From the NCBI GenBank assembly GCA_025782575.1, contig JALGYY010000021.1, positions 1 through 31,325 of the forward strand: 31,325 nucleotides of DNA, written 5' to 3'. The notes beneath the pieces are model-generated. The model saw only the letters and a program-made list of their open reading frames with translations. It did no database searches and was not told the DNA's origin. Shown in pieces: positions 8,190 to 16,800 of this stretch. The stretch comes from a bacterium. GTDB taxonomy: Bacteria; Orphanbacterota; Orphanbacteria; Orphanbacterales; Orphanbacteraceae. The stretch's first letter is position 1, and each line of letters starts with the position of its first letter. Made by a program: the position numbers and the translations under genes.

Positions 8190-8390
8190 CTAGTATTCTC
8201 TGGTCTTCAATGCCTCCGTGCGGCGTCGCTTTTCAGCTTTGAGAGCCTTTTTTCGACGCCGTTCACTCGGCTTGAGAAAACGAGCCTTCTTCCGCATGTC
8301 CTGGATGATTCCGTCTTTCTCGCACTTCTTCTTGAACCGACGGATCGCCTTTTCGATTGGCTCGTTATCCTTGACCTTCACTTTCGTCAT
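8190..8390 (-). CDS. rpsU: 30S ribosomal protein S21
   Basis: 66 residues from the ATG at 8388-8390. Family signature: KVKDNEPIEKAIRRFKKKCE, followed by DMRKKARFLKPSERRRKKA and a basic tail. S21 binds near the 3' end of 16S rRNA and aids initiation. A longer frame to 8498 would add 36 residues not found in S21, so it is rejected; a GTG four codons upstream of the ATG is possible but has no properly spaced ribosome site. It is the first gene of the long minus-strand operon, with a promoter about 115-140 bp upstream. Confidence 0.94.
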   Translation of the reverse strand: MTKVKVKDNEPIEKAIRRFKKKCEKDGIIQDMRKKARFLKPSERRRKKALKAEKRRRTEALKTREY

Positions 8391-8504
8391 TCCTGCAATC
8401 ACATCCTTTCGCAATGAAATTTCCGATACGAACTCAGACAGGTGACGGGCGGGGCGAGAAACCGCGACCGGTCTGTGCGGAGTTCGATCGGAGACCAATC
8501 TCGA

Positions 8505-8532
8505 AAGTTACCAGAAATGTCTGCCTTGTCAA
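8505..8532 (-). promoter_or_regulatory. Probable sigma-70 promoter of the rpsU operon
   Basis: On the minus strand TTGACA (8527-8532) and TAACTT (8505-8510) are 16 bp apart. A start near 8498 would give a leader of roughly 108 nt before rpsU. The -35 is perfect, the -10 moderate. Confidence 0.6.
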
Positions 8533-8610
8533 CCCTAAAGTCCCCCGGGGCGCCTTCTGAGGGCGAACGGGGCCGAAAAGACCCGATCGACGGCGAGGGA
8601 CAGGGGCTCC

Positions 8611-8640
8611 TTGACCCCTTCCAAGGCACCATGATATCAA
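8611..8640 (+). promoter_or_regulatory. Possible promoter of the sigma-54 activator gene
   Basis: TTGACC (8611-8616) and TATCAA (8635-8640) are 18 bp apart. Start near 8647 would leave only about 16 nt before the TTG start, which still holds the AAGGAG ribosome site at 8648-8653. It diverges from the rpsU promoter, with about 80 bp between their -35 boxes. Confidence 0.45.
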
Positions 8641-8662
8641 TAGAGGGAAGGAGTGTAAACCG

Positions 8663-10153
8663 TTGGGAATTCTAGTCCTGGTAGGCGAGATCCCCCCCCG
8701 GAACCGTGATCTCCCTGACAATCTTCGCGCCCTGGGTGACTCGATCACCCAGCTCCCCACCGGGGAGGAGACGCTGCGCCACCTCAAAGAGGATAGGGCG
8801 GATCTCGTTATTGTGGGGAACCCCACGGACGTCTCCCCCCGCTCCTTTCTTCAGACCGTCAGGAGGCGACTGCCAGGAATAGAGGGTGTCCTGCTACTCG
8901 ACTCCCCGAAAGGGAGCGCCCCACAGAGAGACGACTACCTCGACCTTTCCGGCCTTCCCGATCAGGAGATCATCGACGCCATCCACGGGCTTTTGAGCCG
9001 AACCGAGTCTCCCAGGACCGGCGCAAACCTGATCGGCGTAAGCGAGGCGATGGAGCAGATCAGGCAGACCATCCGGCAGGTTGCGCCGACGACCATGACC
9101 GTTCTCATCACCGGTGACAGCGGTACCGGCAAGGAAGTGGTCGCTCAGCTCCTTCATGAGCAGAGTAAAAGAAGCAAATCGGCGTTCATAGCCGTCAACT
9201 GTGCCGCCCTCCCCGAAGGGGTTCTGGAGAGCGAGCTCTTCGGCCACGAAAAAGGAGCTTTTACAGGCGCCACGGCGAGGCGGCAGGGCCGTTTTGAACT
9301 TGCCCACAAAGGGACTCTCTTCCTGGACGAGATCGGCGACATGCCGGTGCAGACTCAGGCCAAACTCCTTCGGGTACTCGAGGAAAAGCGCTTCCTGCGG
9401 GTGGGTGGAGTCCGGGACGTAACCGCGGATGTCCGTCTGATCGCCGCTACCAATTCCGATCTGGAAGCGGGCGTCGAGGGGGGCTCATTCCGGAAGGACC
9501 TCTACTATCGTCTGAACGTCATCAATATTCACCTCCCCCCCCTCCATGAAAAGCGCGAAGATATTCCCGAGCTCGTGGAGTGGTTCGTGGACAAAATCTC
9601 CAGGGAACACAGTCTCCCCCCCGTCCGGTTCTCTCAGGAGGCGCTCGGATATCTATCCGAATATCACTGGCCGGGAAACGTCAGGCAGCTCCGTAACCTG
9701 ATCGAAAAGATCGTGATCCTTCAACGGGGTGGAGAAGTCGGGATCTCCCGGGTATCGAGCCTGCTGGGCGAACGATTCTCACGCTCCAAGAACCTGCCGA
9801 TTCCCGCTCCCATGGGCCAGCAGGCGGAAAGGGAGTTGATCTACCAGACACTTTTGGCGATCCGGCAGGAGCTGAATGATCTTCGCCAGGCCATTACGGG
9901 TAGCGGCACCCAAATGGCGGGCGGCATCGATCCGCGGCCACCCCCCCCCACTGAATACCATGCCGATGCTGAACTGGTGGAGATCCCCGAGGAAGAGGCG
10001 GGCGATTCCATGCGAACCGCGGCCGATTTCGAGAAGGAAGGAATCAGGCAGGCCCTCAGCGAAGCGGACGGGAACCGCAAACAAGCAGCCAGAATTCTCG
10101 GGATCGGGGAGCGGACGCTTTACCGCAAACTGAAGCGATACAACCTGAACTGA
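8663..10153 (+). CDS. Sigma-54-dependent transcriptional activator with degenerate receiver domain
   Basis: 496 residues from a TTG at 8663, with AAGGAG 9 nt upstream; no other start fits. Order: receiver-like domain (about 1-112), AAA+ domain with Walker A GDSGTGKE (151-158), GAFTGA (198-203) that contacts sigma-54, and Walker [10 protein letters not shown]; then a linker (370-455) with [16 protein letters not shown]; then a Fis-type helix-turn-helix (459-496, [20 protein letters not shown]). The receiver has no phosphorylatable Asp: the usual LLD position reads IVGNP, so control is probably not by classical phosphorylation. No histidine kinase is adjacent. It activates RpoN promoters; no convincing -24/-12 site was found by eye in this window, so targets are unknown. 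Confidence 0.93.
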   Translation: MGILVLVGEIPPRNRDLPDNLRALGDSITQLPTGEETLRHLKEDRADLVIVGNPTDVSPRSFLQTVRRRLPGIEGVLLLDSPKGSAPQRDDYLDLSGLPDQEIIDAIHGLLSRTESPRTGANLIGVSEAMEQIRQTIRQVAPTTMTVLITGDSGTGKEVVAQLLHEQSKRSKSAFIAVNCAALPEGVLESELFGHEKGAFTGATARRQGRFELAHKGTLFLDEIGDMPVQTQAKLLRVLEEKRFLRVGGVRDVTADVRLIAATNSDLEAGVEGGSFRKDLYYRLNVINIHLPPLHEKREDIPELVEWFVDKISREHSLPPVRFSQEALGYLSEYHWPGNVRQLRNLIEKIVILQRGGEVGISRVSSLLGERFSRSKNLPIPAPMGQQAERELIYQTLLAIRQELNDLRQAITGSGTQMAGGIDPRPPPPTEYHADAELVEIPEEEAGDSMRTAADFEKEGIRQALSEADGNRKQAARILGIGERTLYRKLKRYNLN

Positions 10154-10188
10154 CCCCGCATTTCTCTTCGGGAAATAAACTACAGCAG

Positions 10189-10220
10189 AACGCCCCCCCG
10201 CGCGATTACGGGGGGGCGTT
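10189..10220. terminator. Two-way intrinsic terminator between convergent genes
   Basis: AACGCCCCCCCG (10189-10200) and CGGGGGGGCGTT (10209-10220) are a perfect 12-bp inverted repeat around an 8-nt loop. On the plus strand it runs into TTTATTAT; on the minus strand into a T-poorer tail. It lies 35 bp after the activator stop and 26 bp after the ppdK stop, so it probably serves both. Confidence 0.9.
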
Positions 10221-10246
10221 TATTATGTCGCTTCAAAGAGGCGCCT

Positions 10247-13036
10247 CTACTTTCGAGCCTTCTTTCTGCTTTTTTTCTTTGCTGTTTTCTTTCGGGCCTT
10301 AGGCTTTCCGACCGTGTTGCCGTTCTGCTCGATCGCCGCATGAGCTGCGGCCAGACGGGCAATCGGTACGCGGTACGGCGAACAGCTCACGTAGTCGAGT
10401 CCCAGCGAGTGGCAGAATGCGACCGAGTTCGGCTCGCCTCCATGCTCCCCGCAGATCCCCACTTTGAGGTTCGGTTTCACCGACCTCCCCTTCTCCACAC
10501 CGATTCTCATCAGCTCGCCTACCCCTTCGCGATCGACAACCTGGAATGGGTCGTCCTTCAGAATGCCGTGATCGACGTAATAGGGGAGGAACCGGCCCGC
10601 ATCATCTCGTGAGAGCCCGAACGCGGTCTGCGTCAGATCGTTTGTTCCGAAGGAGAAGAAGTCCGCCGATTCAGCTACTTTGTCCGCCGTCAGAGCGGCG
10701 CGGGGTATTTCGATCATCGTGCCTATCGTGTACTTCACATTGACCTTCTTGGCGGCGATCACCTCTTCGGCTACCCGCTGAACCACCTCACGCTGGAGCT
10801 CCAGTTCCCGCTTGGTCGACACGAGAGGGATCATGATCTCCGGAATGACCTTGATACCCGACTTCTGCACCTTACATGCCGCCTCCATGATCGCCCGCGC
10901 CTGCATCTCGGTTATCTCTTCATAGACGATTCCGAGGCGGCAACCACGATGGCCGAGCATGGGATTGAACTCATGAAGCCTGTCGACCGCCTCCTGAATC
11001 GCTTCCGGTTTGACGTTCATCTTCCTGGCCAGGCTCTTGATCTCGGCCGGAGTATGGGGGAGAAACTCATGCAGCGGCGGGTCGAGCGTGCGAATCGTAA
11101 CAGGAAGTCCGGCCATGACCTTGAAGATCCCTTCAAAGTCCTTGCGCTGCATGGGGAGCAGCTTCTTGAGGGCTTTCTTCCTCCCCGCCTTGTTATCGGC
11201 GAGAATCATCTCGCGCATGGCATCGACCCGCTCAGCGTCGAAGAACATATGCTCCGTACGGGCAAGCCCGATCCCCTCGGCCCCGAACTGCACGGCACGC
11301 CTGGAATCTTCCGGCGTCTCGGCGTTGGTCCTCACTTCGAGCCGGCGGAAACTGTCGGCCCATTTCATGATCTTCTCGTACTCCCGGTACAGGAGGGATT
11401 CACTCTTATCGAGTTCGCCAGTCACAACCCGCGTGATCTCCGACTCGATCGTAGGCACTTCACCCAGCATCACTTCGCCGGTCCCTCCATCAAGCGAGAT
11501 CCAGTCCCCTCTCTTGATGGTATGGCCCTGCACTTTAATCACACCCTTTTTCACATTGACACTCACGTCACCACAACCGGCGACGCAGCACTTTCCCATA
11601 CCCCGGGCAACCACAGCGGCGTGAGACGTCATTCCTCCCCGGGAAGTGAGGATCCCCTGAGCGACGGCCATGCCGTGGATATCGTCCGGTGAGGTCTCCC
11701 TGCGGACGAGAATGACCCGAGCTTTCGGATCGGCGACCACTATGCTTTCCGCGGAATCGGCTGTAAAGACAACCCGGCCGGTGGCGGCACCCGGTGAAGC
11801 GTTCAGCCCCTTGGCGACTACCCGCCGCTTCGCGGTAGGATCAAACATCGGGTGAAGGAGATGGTCGAGCTGATCCGGATCGACGCGCATGACCGCCTCT
11901 TTCCTCGTGATCAAGCCCTCTGCCACCATGTCGACGGCGATCTTGATTGCCGAAATCGCCGTTCGCTTTCCCGTTCTGGTCTGAAGCATCCAGAGTTTGC
12001 CCGCCTGAACGGTAAACTCGATGTCCTGCATTTCCCGGTAGTGCTTCTCGAGCTTTTTGTAGATTTTCTCGAGCTCTTTGTAGACCTTGGGCATCTCTTC
12101 TTCGAGCGACACGAGGTCGGTACCCAGCTCTGCTTTTCCGGCCAGATTGATCGGATGAGGTGTTCGAATTCCGGCCACCACGTCCTCGCCCTGGGCGTTG
12201 GTCAGGTATTCCCCATAAAAGCGCTTTGCTCCTGTAGCGGGATCACGGGTGAATGCCACACCTGTCGCGCTCGTCATACCCAGATTACCGAACACCATGG
12301 CCTGCACGTTTGCCGCTGTCCCCCAGTGGCCCGGAATCTTGTTGAGCCGGCGATAGTCGATCGCCCGCTTCACGTTCCACGAAAGAAAGACCGCACCGAT
12401 CGCGCCATAAAGCTGATCCATCGGCCTGTCAGGAAACTTGCTTCCGGTCTTCTTCGCAACGAGCGCTTTGAATTCAGCGACAAGTTGTTTCAGATGATCA
12501 GCGGAAAGATCGGAATCGCGGAGGACGTGTCCCTTCCTTTTTCTCTTCTCGAGAATGTTCTCGAATAGTTCGGAAGGAACGCCCAATACGACATTTCCGT
12601 ACATTTGAACGAATCGCCGGTAACTGTCATAGGCAGTCCGCGGGTTATCCATTGCGCGGGCAAGGCCGGCGACCGTACTGTCATTCAGACCGATATTTAG
12701 GACCGTATCCATCATGCCGGGCATGGAAAGGCGAGCCCCGGAGCGGACGGAGAGCAGCAGGGGGTTCTTCTTGTCGCCGAAGCGGCCGCCCATGGTCTTC
12801 TCCACACGGGCAATCGCCGCTTTGACTTCGGCTTTCAGGCCCGCGGGGAAACGCTCACCGCTTGCGGCGAATTCGTTGCAGACATCCGTGGTGATGGTGA
12901 ATCCCGCAGGTACGGGAATCCCCAGCCTGGACATCTCCGCCAGATTCGAGCCTTTGCCTCCGAGCAGATTCCTCATGTTAGAGCGGCCTTCTGCTTTTCC
13001 GCCGCCAAAGTAGTAGGCCATCTTCTTCTTGTTCAT
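10247..13036 (-). CDS. ppdK: Pyruvate, phosphate dikinase
   Basis: 929 residues. It interconverts ATP + phosphate + pyruvate with AMP + PPi + phosphoenolpyruvate in the cytoplasm. Domains: ATP-grasp N terminus (FGGGKAEG, GGKGSNLAEM, SVRSGA at 96-101), central phosphohistidine domain with GGMTSHAAVVARG (467-479; catalytic His472), and C-terminal PEP-binding barrel with GICGEHGGEP (860-869; catalytic Cys862). It is longer than the usual 870-880 residues, partly because of a Lys/Arg tail from about 910 (KPKARKKTAKKKSRKKARK), which looks like the basic tails of histone-H1-like proteins and has no place in the known mechanism. Transcribed alone; about 157 bp precede it without a clear promoter. 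Confidence 0.97.
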   Translation of the reverse strand: MNKKKMAYYFGGGKAEGRSNMRNLLGGKGSNLAEMSRLGIPVPAGFTITTDVCNEFAASGERFPAGLKAEVKAAIARVEKTMGGRFGDKKNPLLLSVRSGARLSMPGMMDTVLNIGLNDSTVAGLARAMDNPRTAYDSYRRFVQMYGNVVLGVPSELFENILEKRKRKGHVLRDSDLSADHLKQLVAEFKALVAKKTGSKFPDRPMDQLYGAIGAVFLSWNVKRAIDYRRLNKIPGHWGTAANVQAMVFGNLGMTSATGVAFTRDPATGAKRFYGEYLTNAQGEDVVAGIRTPHPINLAGKAELGTDLVSLEEEMPKVYKELEKIYKKLEKHYREMQDIEFTVQAGKLWMLQTRTGKRTAISAIKIAVDMVAEGLITRKEAVMRVDPDQLDHLLHPMFDPTAKRRVVAKGLNASPGAATGRVVFTADSAESIVVADPKARVILVRRETSPDDIHGMAVAQGILTSRGGMTSHAAVVARGMGKCCVAGCGDVSVNVKKGVIKVQGHTIKRGDWISLDGGTGEVMLGEVPTIESEITRVVTGELDKSESLLYREYEKIMKWADSFRRLEVRTNAETPEDSRRAVQFGAEGIGLARTEHMFFDAERVDAMREMILADNKAGRKKALKKLLPMQRKDFEGIFKVMAGLPVTIRTLDPPLHEFLPHTPAEIKSLARKMNVKPEAIQEAVDRLHEFNPMLGHRGCRLGIVYEEITEMQARAIMEAACKVQKSGIKVIPEIMIPLVSTKRELELQREVVQRVAEEVIAAKKVNVKYTIGTMIEIPRAALTADKVAESADFFSFGTNDLTQTAFGLSRDDAGRFLPYYVDHGILKDDPFQVVDREGVGELMRIGVEKGRSVKPNLKVGICGEHGGEPNSVAFCHSLGLDYVSCSPYRVPIARLAAAHAAIEQNGNTVGKPKARKKTAKKKSRKKARK

Positions 13037-13193
13037 AGAACCACAATCCCTTCTGGAGTATTCATCATTCGGGTATCATTGTCACAGCGTATAAGCTAAG
13101 TGGCGGGCAAGTCCAGCACAAGGGCCGTCGGGAAATATCTCTCGCGGCACTCATTGAGGGCAACCGGAAAAGGACTCGGGGACCACCTGGCCA

Positions 13194-13817
13194 TCAGCGG
13201 TCTGAAATGGACTCCTCGATATTCTGGAGAGCCGCAAGAAGCTCCTGCAGGAATGTAGCGGAGAACCGGTTGATCACGATGGCAGGATCGATCGACTCAA
13301 TCTGAGACAGGACCAGTTCATACTCACCAAGGGCGAAATAGGCTTGCGCCACGGCGAGCCGAACGTCCCGTATCTCGATCGATTCGTTCCCCCTCAGGCG
13401 AAACGATGAATCGATCAACAAGGCAGATTCGCCGGCGTTGGCCGCCTGCCGGAATTCATTCATGGAATTAAGGACAAGACACCGGCCGGCCTGAGCATCC
13501 GCTTCGACGAATCCACGGGCAACGGCCTGGTCCCAGAGATCGAGCGCTTCCGGATACATCTCGTTCATGTAACGGACCCATCCCAGTCCGGAGTAGCCAT
13601 CGCCAAGACTCTTGTTCGTTGCGATGGCCTCACCGAACCGCTTGTCTGACTCTGTCATGTCCCCCTCGGAGAAGGCGAACCAGGCCCGGTCGATCAGTTC
13701 GATGTATGGATCAACCGTGGGGCCATTGTTATCGTCACCGCATCCTGAGCCGAGTACGACAGCGAGAACCACTGCCGACGCCAAGGCTGACTTCCAGTAG
13801 GAATTCCTAGCTTTCAT
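13194..13817 (-). CDS. TPR-like lipoprotein
   Basis: 207 residues. A lipoprotein signal peptide ends VLGSGC with Cys26 as the acylated residue, followed by an acidic spacer GDDNNG, so it should be anchored in the outer membrane or periplasmic face. The rest is helical with TPR-like repeats (RAWFAFSEGDMTESDKRFGE, GYSGLGWVRYMNEMYPEALD, AQAYFALGEYELVLSQIE). It follows the giant beta-helix gene by only 7 bp and is the last gene of the cluster, so it is probably co-translated and may help export, assembly or anchoring of that protein; this is inference. Confidence 0.85.
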   Translation of the reverse strand: MKARNSYWKSALASAVVLAVVLGSGCGDDNNGPTVDPYIELIDRAWFAFSEGDMTESDKRFGEAIATNKSLGDGYSGLGWVRYMNEMYPEALDLWDQAVARGFVEADAQAGRCLVLNSMNEFRQAANAGESALLIDSSFRLRGNESIEIRDVRLAVAQAYFALGEYELVLSQIESIDPAIVINRFSATFLQELLAALQNIEESISDR

Positions 13818-13824
13818 AGCACCG

Positions 13825-16800
13825 TTACCTTACGAGGATCATTTTGCGGGTGGCGGTCTGCTCACCCGATTCGAGCCGGTAGAAGTAGACCCCGGACCCG
13901 GCCGAACGACCGGATTCATCAGTCCCTCTCCAGGCAGCCTCATGACGGCCCGCTTTCTGCACACCGGTCAACAGTGTTTTCACGAGCCGACCGCGAACGT
14001 CATAGACCCGAAGCGTCACGTCCTGTCGTTCCGGGAGGTCAAAGAGGATCCGGGTCACCGGATTGAAAGGATTCGGCGCATTGGCGTAGAGGGCGAAGAG
14101 CTTGGGAACAACTTCTTCGCTCACGGCACTCTTGGAGTAGCGTAATGCGTACGTCCCGCTCCCCTCGATCTCCGCGGTTACATCCGCGCGAACGGGGTCG
14201 ATCGTGGATTCGATTCTCTCCCACTCGTCCTCGACCCGTCTGTAGATCGAAAGGTGTGTCAGCTGATCCTTTTCCAGGTCAAATCGATCCGTTGGTGCCG
14301 TCAGATGAAGGGGTTGCGTCGGGTTCACTTGAGAGAAATTCACTCGATAAGCGGAGCTGAGAACCGACGACCCGTCGGGCGCTTCCCCTCCACCGGCATC
14401 CACCACTTCCATCAGGACGGCCCCTGATCGTCCGATCGCGCCGGGGAGCGCCGCGATCGTAATCAGACGATCCGAGCTCCTCACCCGCCCTCCTTCTCCC
14501 TTGAGGAAAAGAGTCGAGGAGAAGAGTCGATTGACGAAACCGACCACGCCGCATCGATCCACAGCGCGCACTTTCACCACAAGACTATCGCTCGTCTCCA
14601 GTGCGACGTTATCAGAGGAATAGACGGAAAGTCCTCCTGCTTGGAGCCTGAGCGGAACATTGACAGTATCGAAGTCAACTGTGTCACCGAGAACGACGCC
14701 GTTACTATCCACTACTTCGACGAATTCTCCATAGAGAAGATCGAGTGAGATCGAGTCGCGGGCGAGCCCTTCGTCAGGCACGATATGGAAGTTAGCCACG
14801 CCGGATATCGACGTATGAAGCAATACACCCATTGTGAGATCCGGAGCGGTCGTATCCGGGCAGATCGGATCGCTTGCCGACGCAACACCTATGTGAGCGT
14901 CGAGGTCGGCTGACGAATCAATTCCGGAAAAGAGCGTCGGCGAACATTCCTGATAGCGGAAGAAGCGCGGGTTCAACTGACCGGACGCGAAGTCCCACCG
15001 CTGATCCGTGTTACAGAACTGCGGATCACCGGACAGGTCGTCCGAGGATGGAGGAAGGTTCTGATAGTTACCGCCGCCGTTGGCCCACACGTTGTTGTGA
15101 GAGTATTCCGGCAAGCGCACACCGGCAAAGTGGGGGAAGAGGGACAGTCCGAAGCCGCCGTTATTCGTGACAACATTGTTGAAGATATGGAGCTCACCCT
15201 CCGGCTCGCTCAAGGAGATTCCACCTGCGGCGTTACGGAAGAAGACGTTGTTATCGACGGATCCCCCCGTCACCTGTTCCATTCGAATGCCGCCGTACTC
15301 AACCGCCGTGTTACTGGAAATGATGTTGCCGCGGATCACCGGGTCGCTGGTATCGAATATGTAAATTCCACCACCAATACCCGCTCTGTTTTTAAAGATA
15401 TAGTTACTGTAGATCCTCGGGGAGGTCGCCCCTGTGATCGAGATGCCCCCCCCCCAGTTTTCAGTCTGATTTGCTCGGAAGGCACAATCCCGAATGGTCG
15501 GGCTCGCCCCCTGGATCACCCTTATTCCGCCCCCGTTTGTAGTCTGGGCCGTGCCACTACGGAACTCGAGTCCTTCAATTATTGTGAGCGAATCGATCAG
15601 ATGGCTCATGTCACCGGCCTCAGTGTCCGTTCTCATGGCGATTGTGAGGACCGGACCGTTGCCGGCTCCCCGTATGATCGTTCTCGTATTCGTCAGGCGA
15701 GGGTTCGGCGCGGTCGAATCCGGATTGGCAGGATCAGGTAAGTTGGAAAAGCCCTCATTCCACCCCCCACGCATTACGATCGGCTCTCTAAGCACGAGAT
15801 TCTCGATGTAGGGGAATGCCGTGTCGGGCCGGGCAACCTCTACGGTATCGCCGGGGCTGACAACTGCGAGTACTCCCGCAATTGTAGGTGAAGCATTTTC
15901 TTTGCAGACATGTGGGAACACGGGGATATCGCTCGAAACTGTCTTCCTGACAAGAAATCTGTGGCCCGGCTCGGTACAGCCGGCTCCACGTGCACCCCAC
16001 CAGGATCGGGCGCAGGAATCGCGCAGCGCACTCCGCCCGGCCTGGATTTCTCGGAGGCTGTAGAGCAGGCCGAAGTCCCCGTTCCCGGGATCGCAGAAGG
16101 ACGGATCCGCGATTACATGAACCGGATTCGCCTGAGCACTGAGTACGAGCGAATCCCCCCCAGGGTTCTGGAAGAACAGATTGTCACTTATGTTTGCGCC
16201 CACCTCCTGGGTGGTCGCATAGCCCGCGCCCCCTTCGGAAAAGGCGACGATGTTTCTTTGGATGAGGACATTGGCGCCTTCCGTTTCTATCACGCCGGCG
16301 CCTTCCCCCGTGGCGTTGTTCGCATAGAAGGTATTGGACTCGTACCGGGAGAGAACCGGTGAGCTGACCGAATCGATATAGAGGCCCGCCCCCCGCTCTG
16401 CGGTGTTATCCGAGACAAGGTTCTGCGAGAACCGGGGCGACGCACCCTTCGATACGAATGCAGCTCCTCCCAGTATCGCCGTATTCCCGAAGATATGGTT
16501 GTTCCTAATTGTCGGTTCGGCGCCCGCGCCGATCCGTATGCCGCCGCCGAGCGAGTCACTTCCCCCAGTAATCCGGATGCCGTCGACCATCGTAGCATTA
16601 GGCCGATTCAGCAGCAGGGTTGAACCGACCGCCTCATCATCGATCTCGATGACCGAGCCGTTTCCGCCTCCATCAATAATCGTGATGTGAACCGCCGGAT
16701 CTCTCCCGGTTCCCACCAGAGGGAACCCTCCAAGCAGCTGAACGTTGGATGGCAGGGTGATGTTCTCGAAATAGGTACCCGCAACTATATTGACCGCGTC

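Noticed and set aside
8391-8662. Riboswitch or ribosomal-protein leader structure before rpsU
   Set aside because: The predicted leader of about 108 nt shows no pairing pattern I can identify by eye with a known class.
15097-16362. Several 150-215-residue plus-strand frames opposite the giant beta-helix gene
   Set aside because: Arg-rich shadows; the minus-strand frame is continuous with clear modules throughout.
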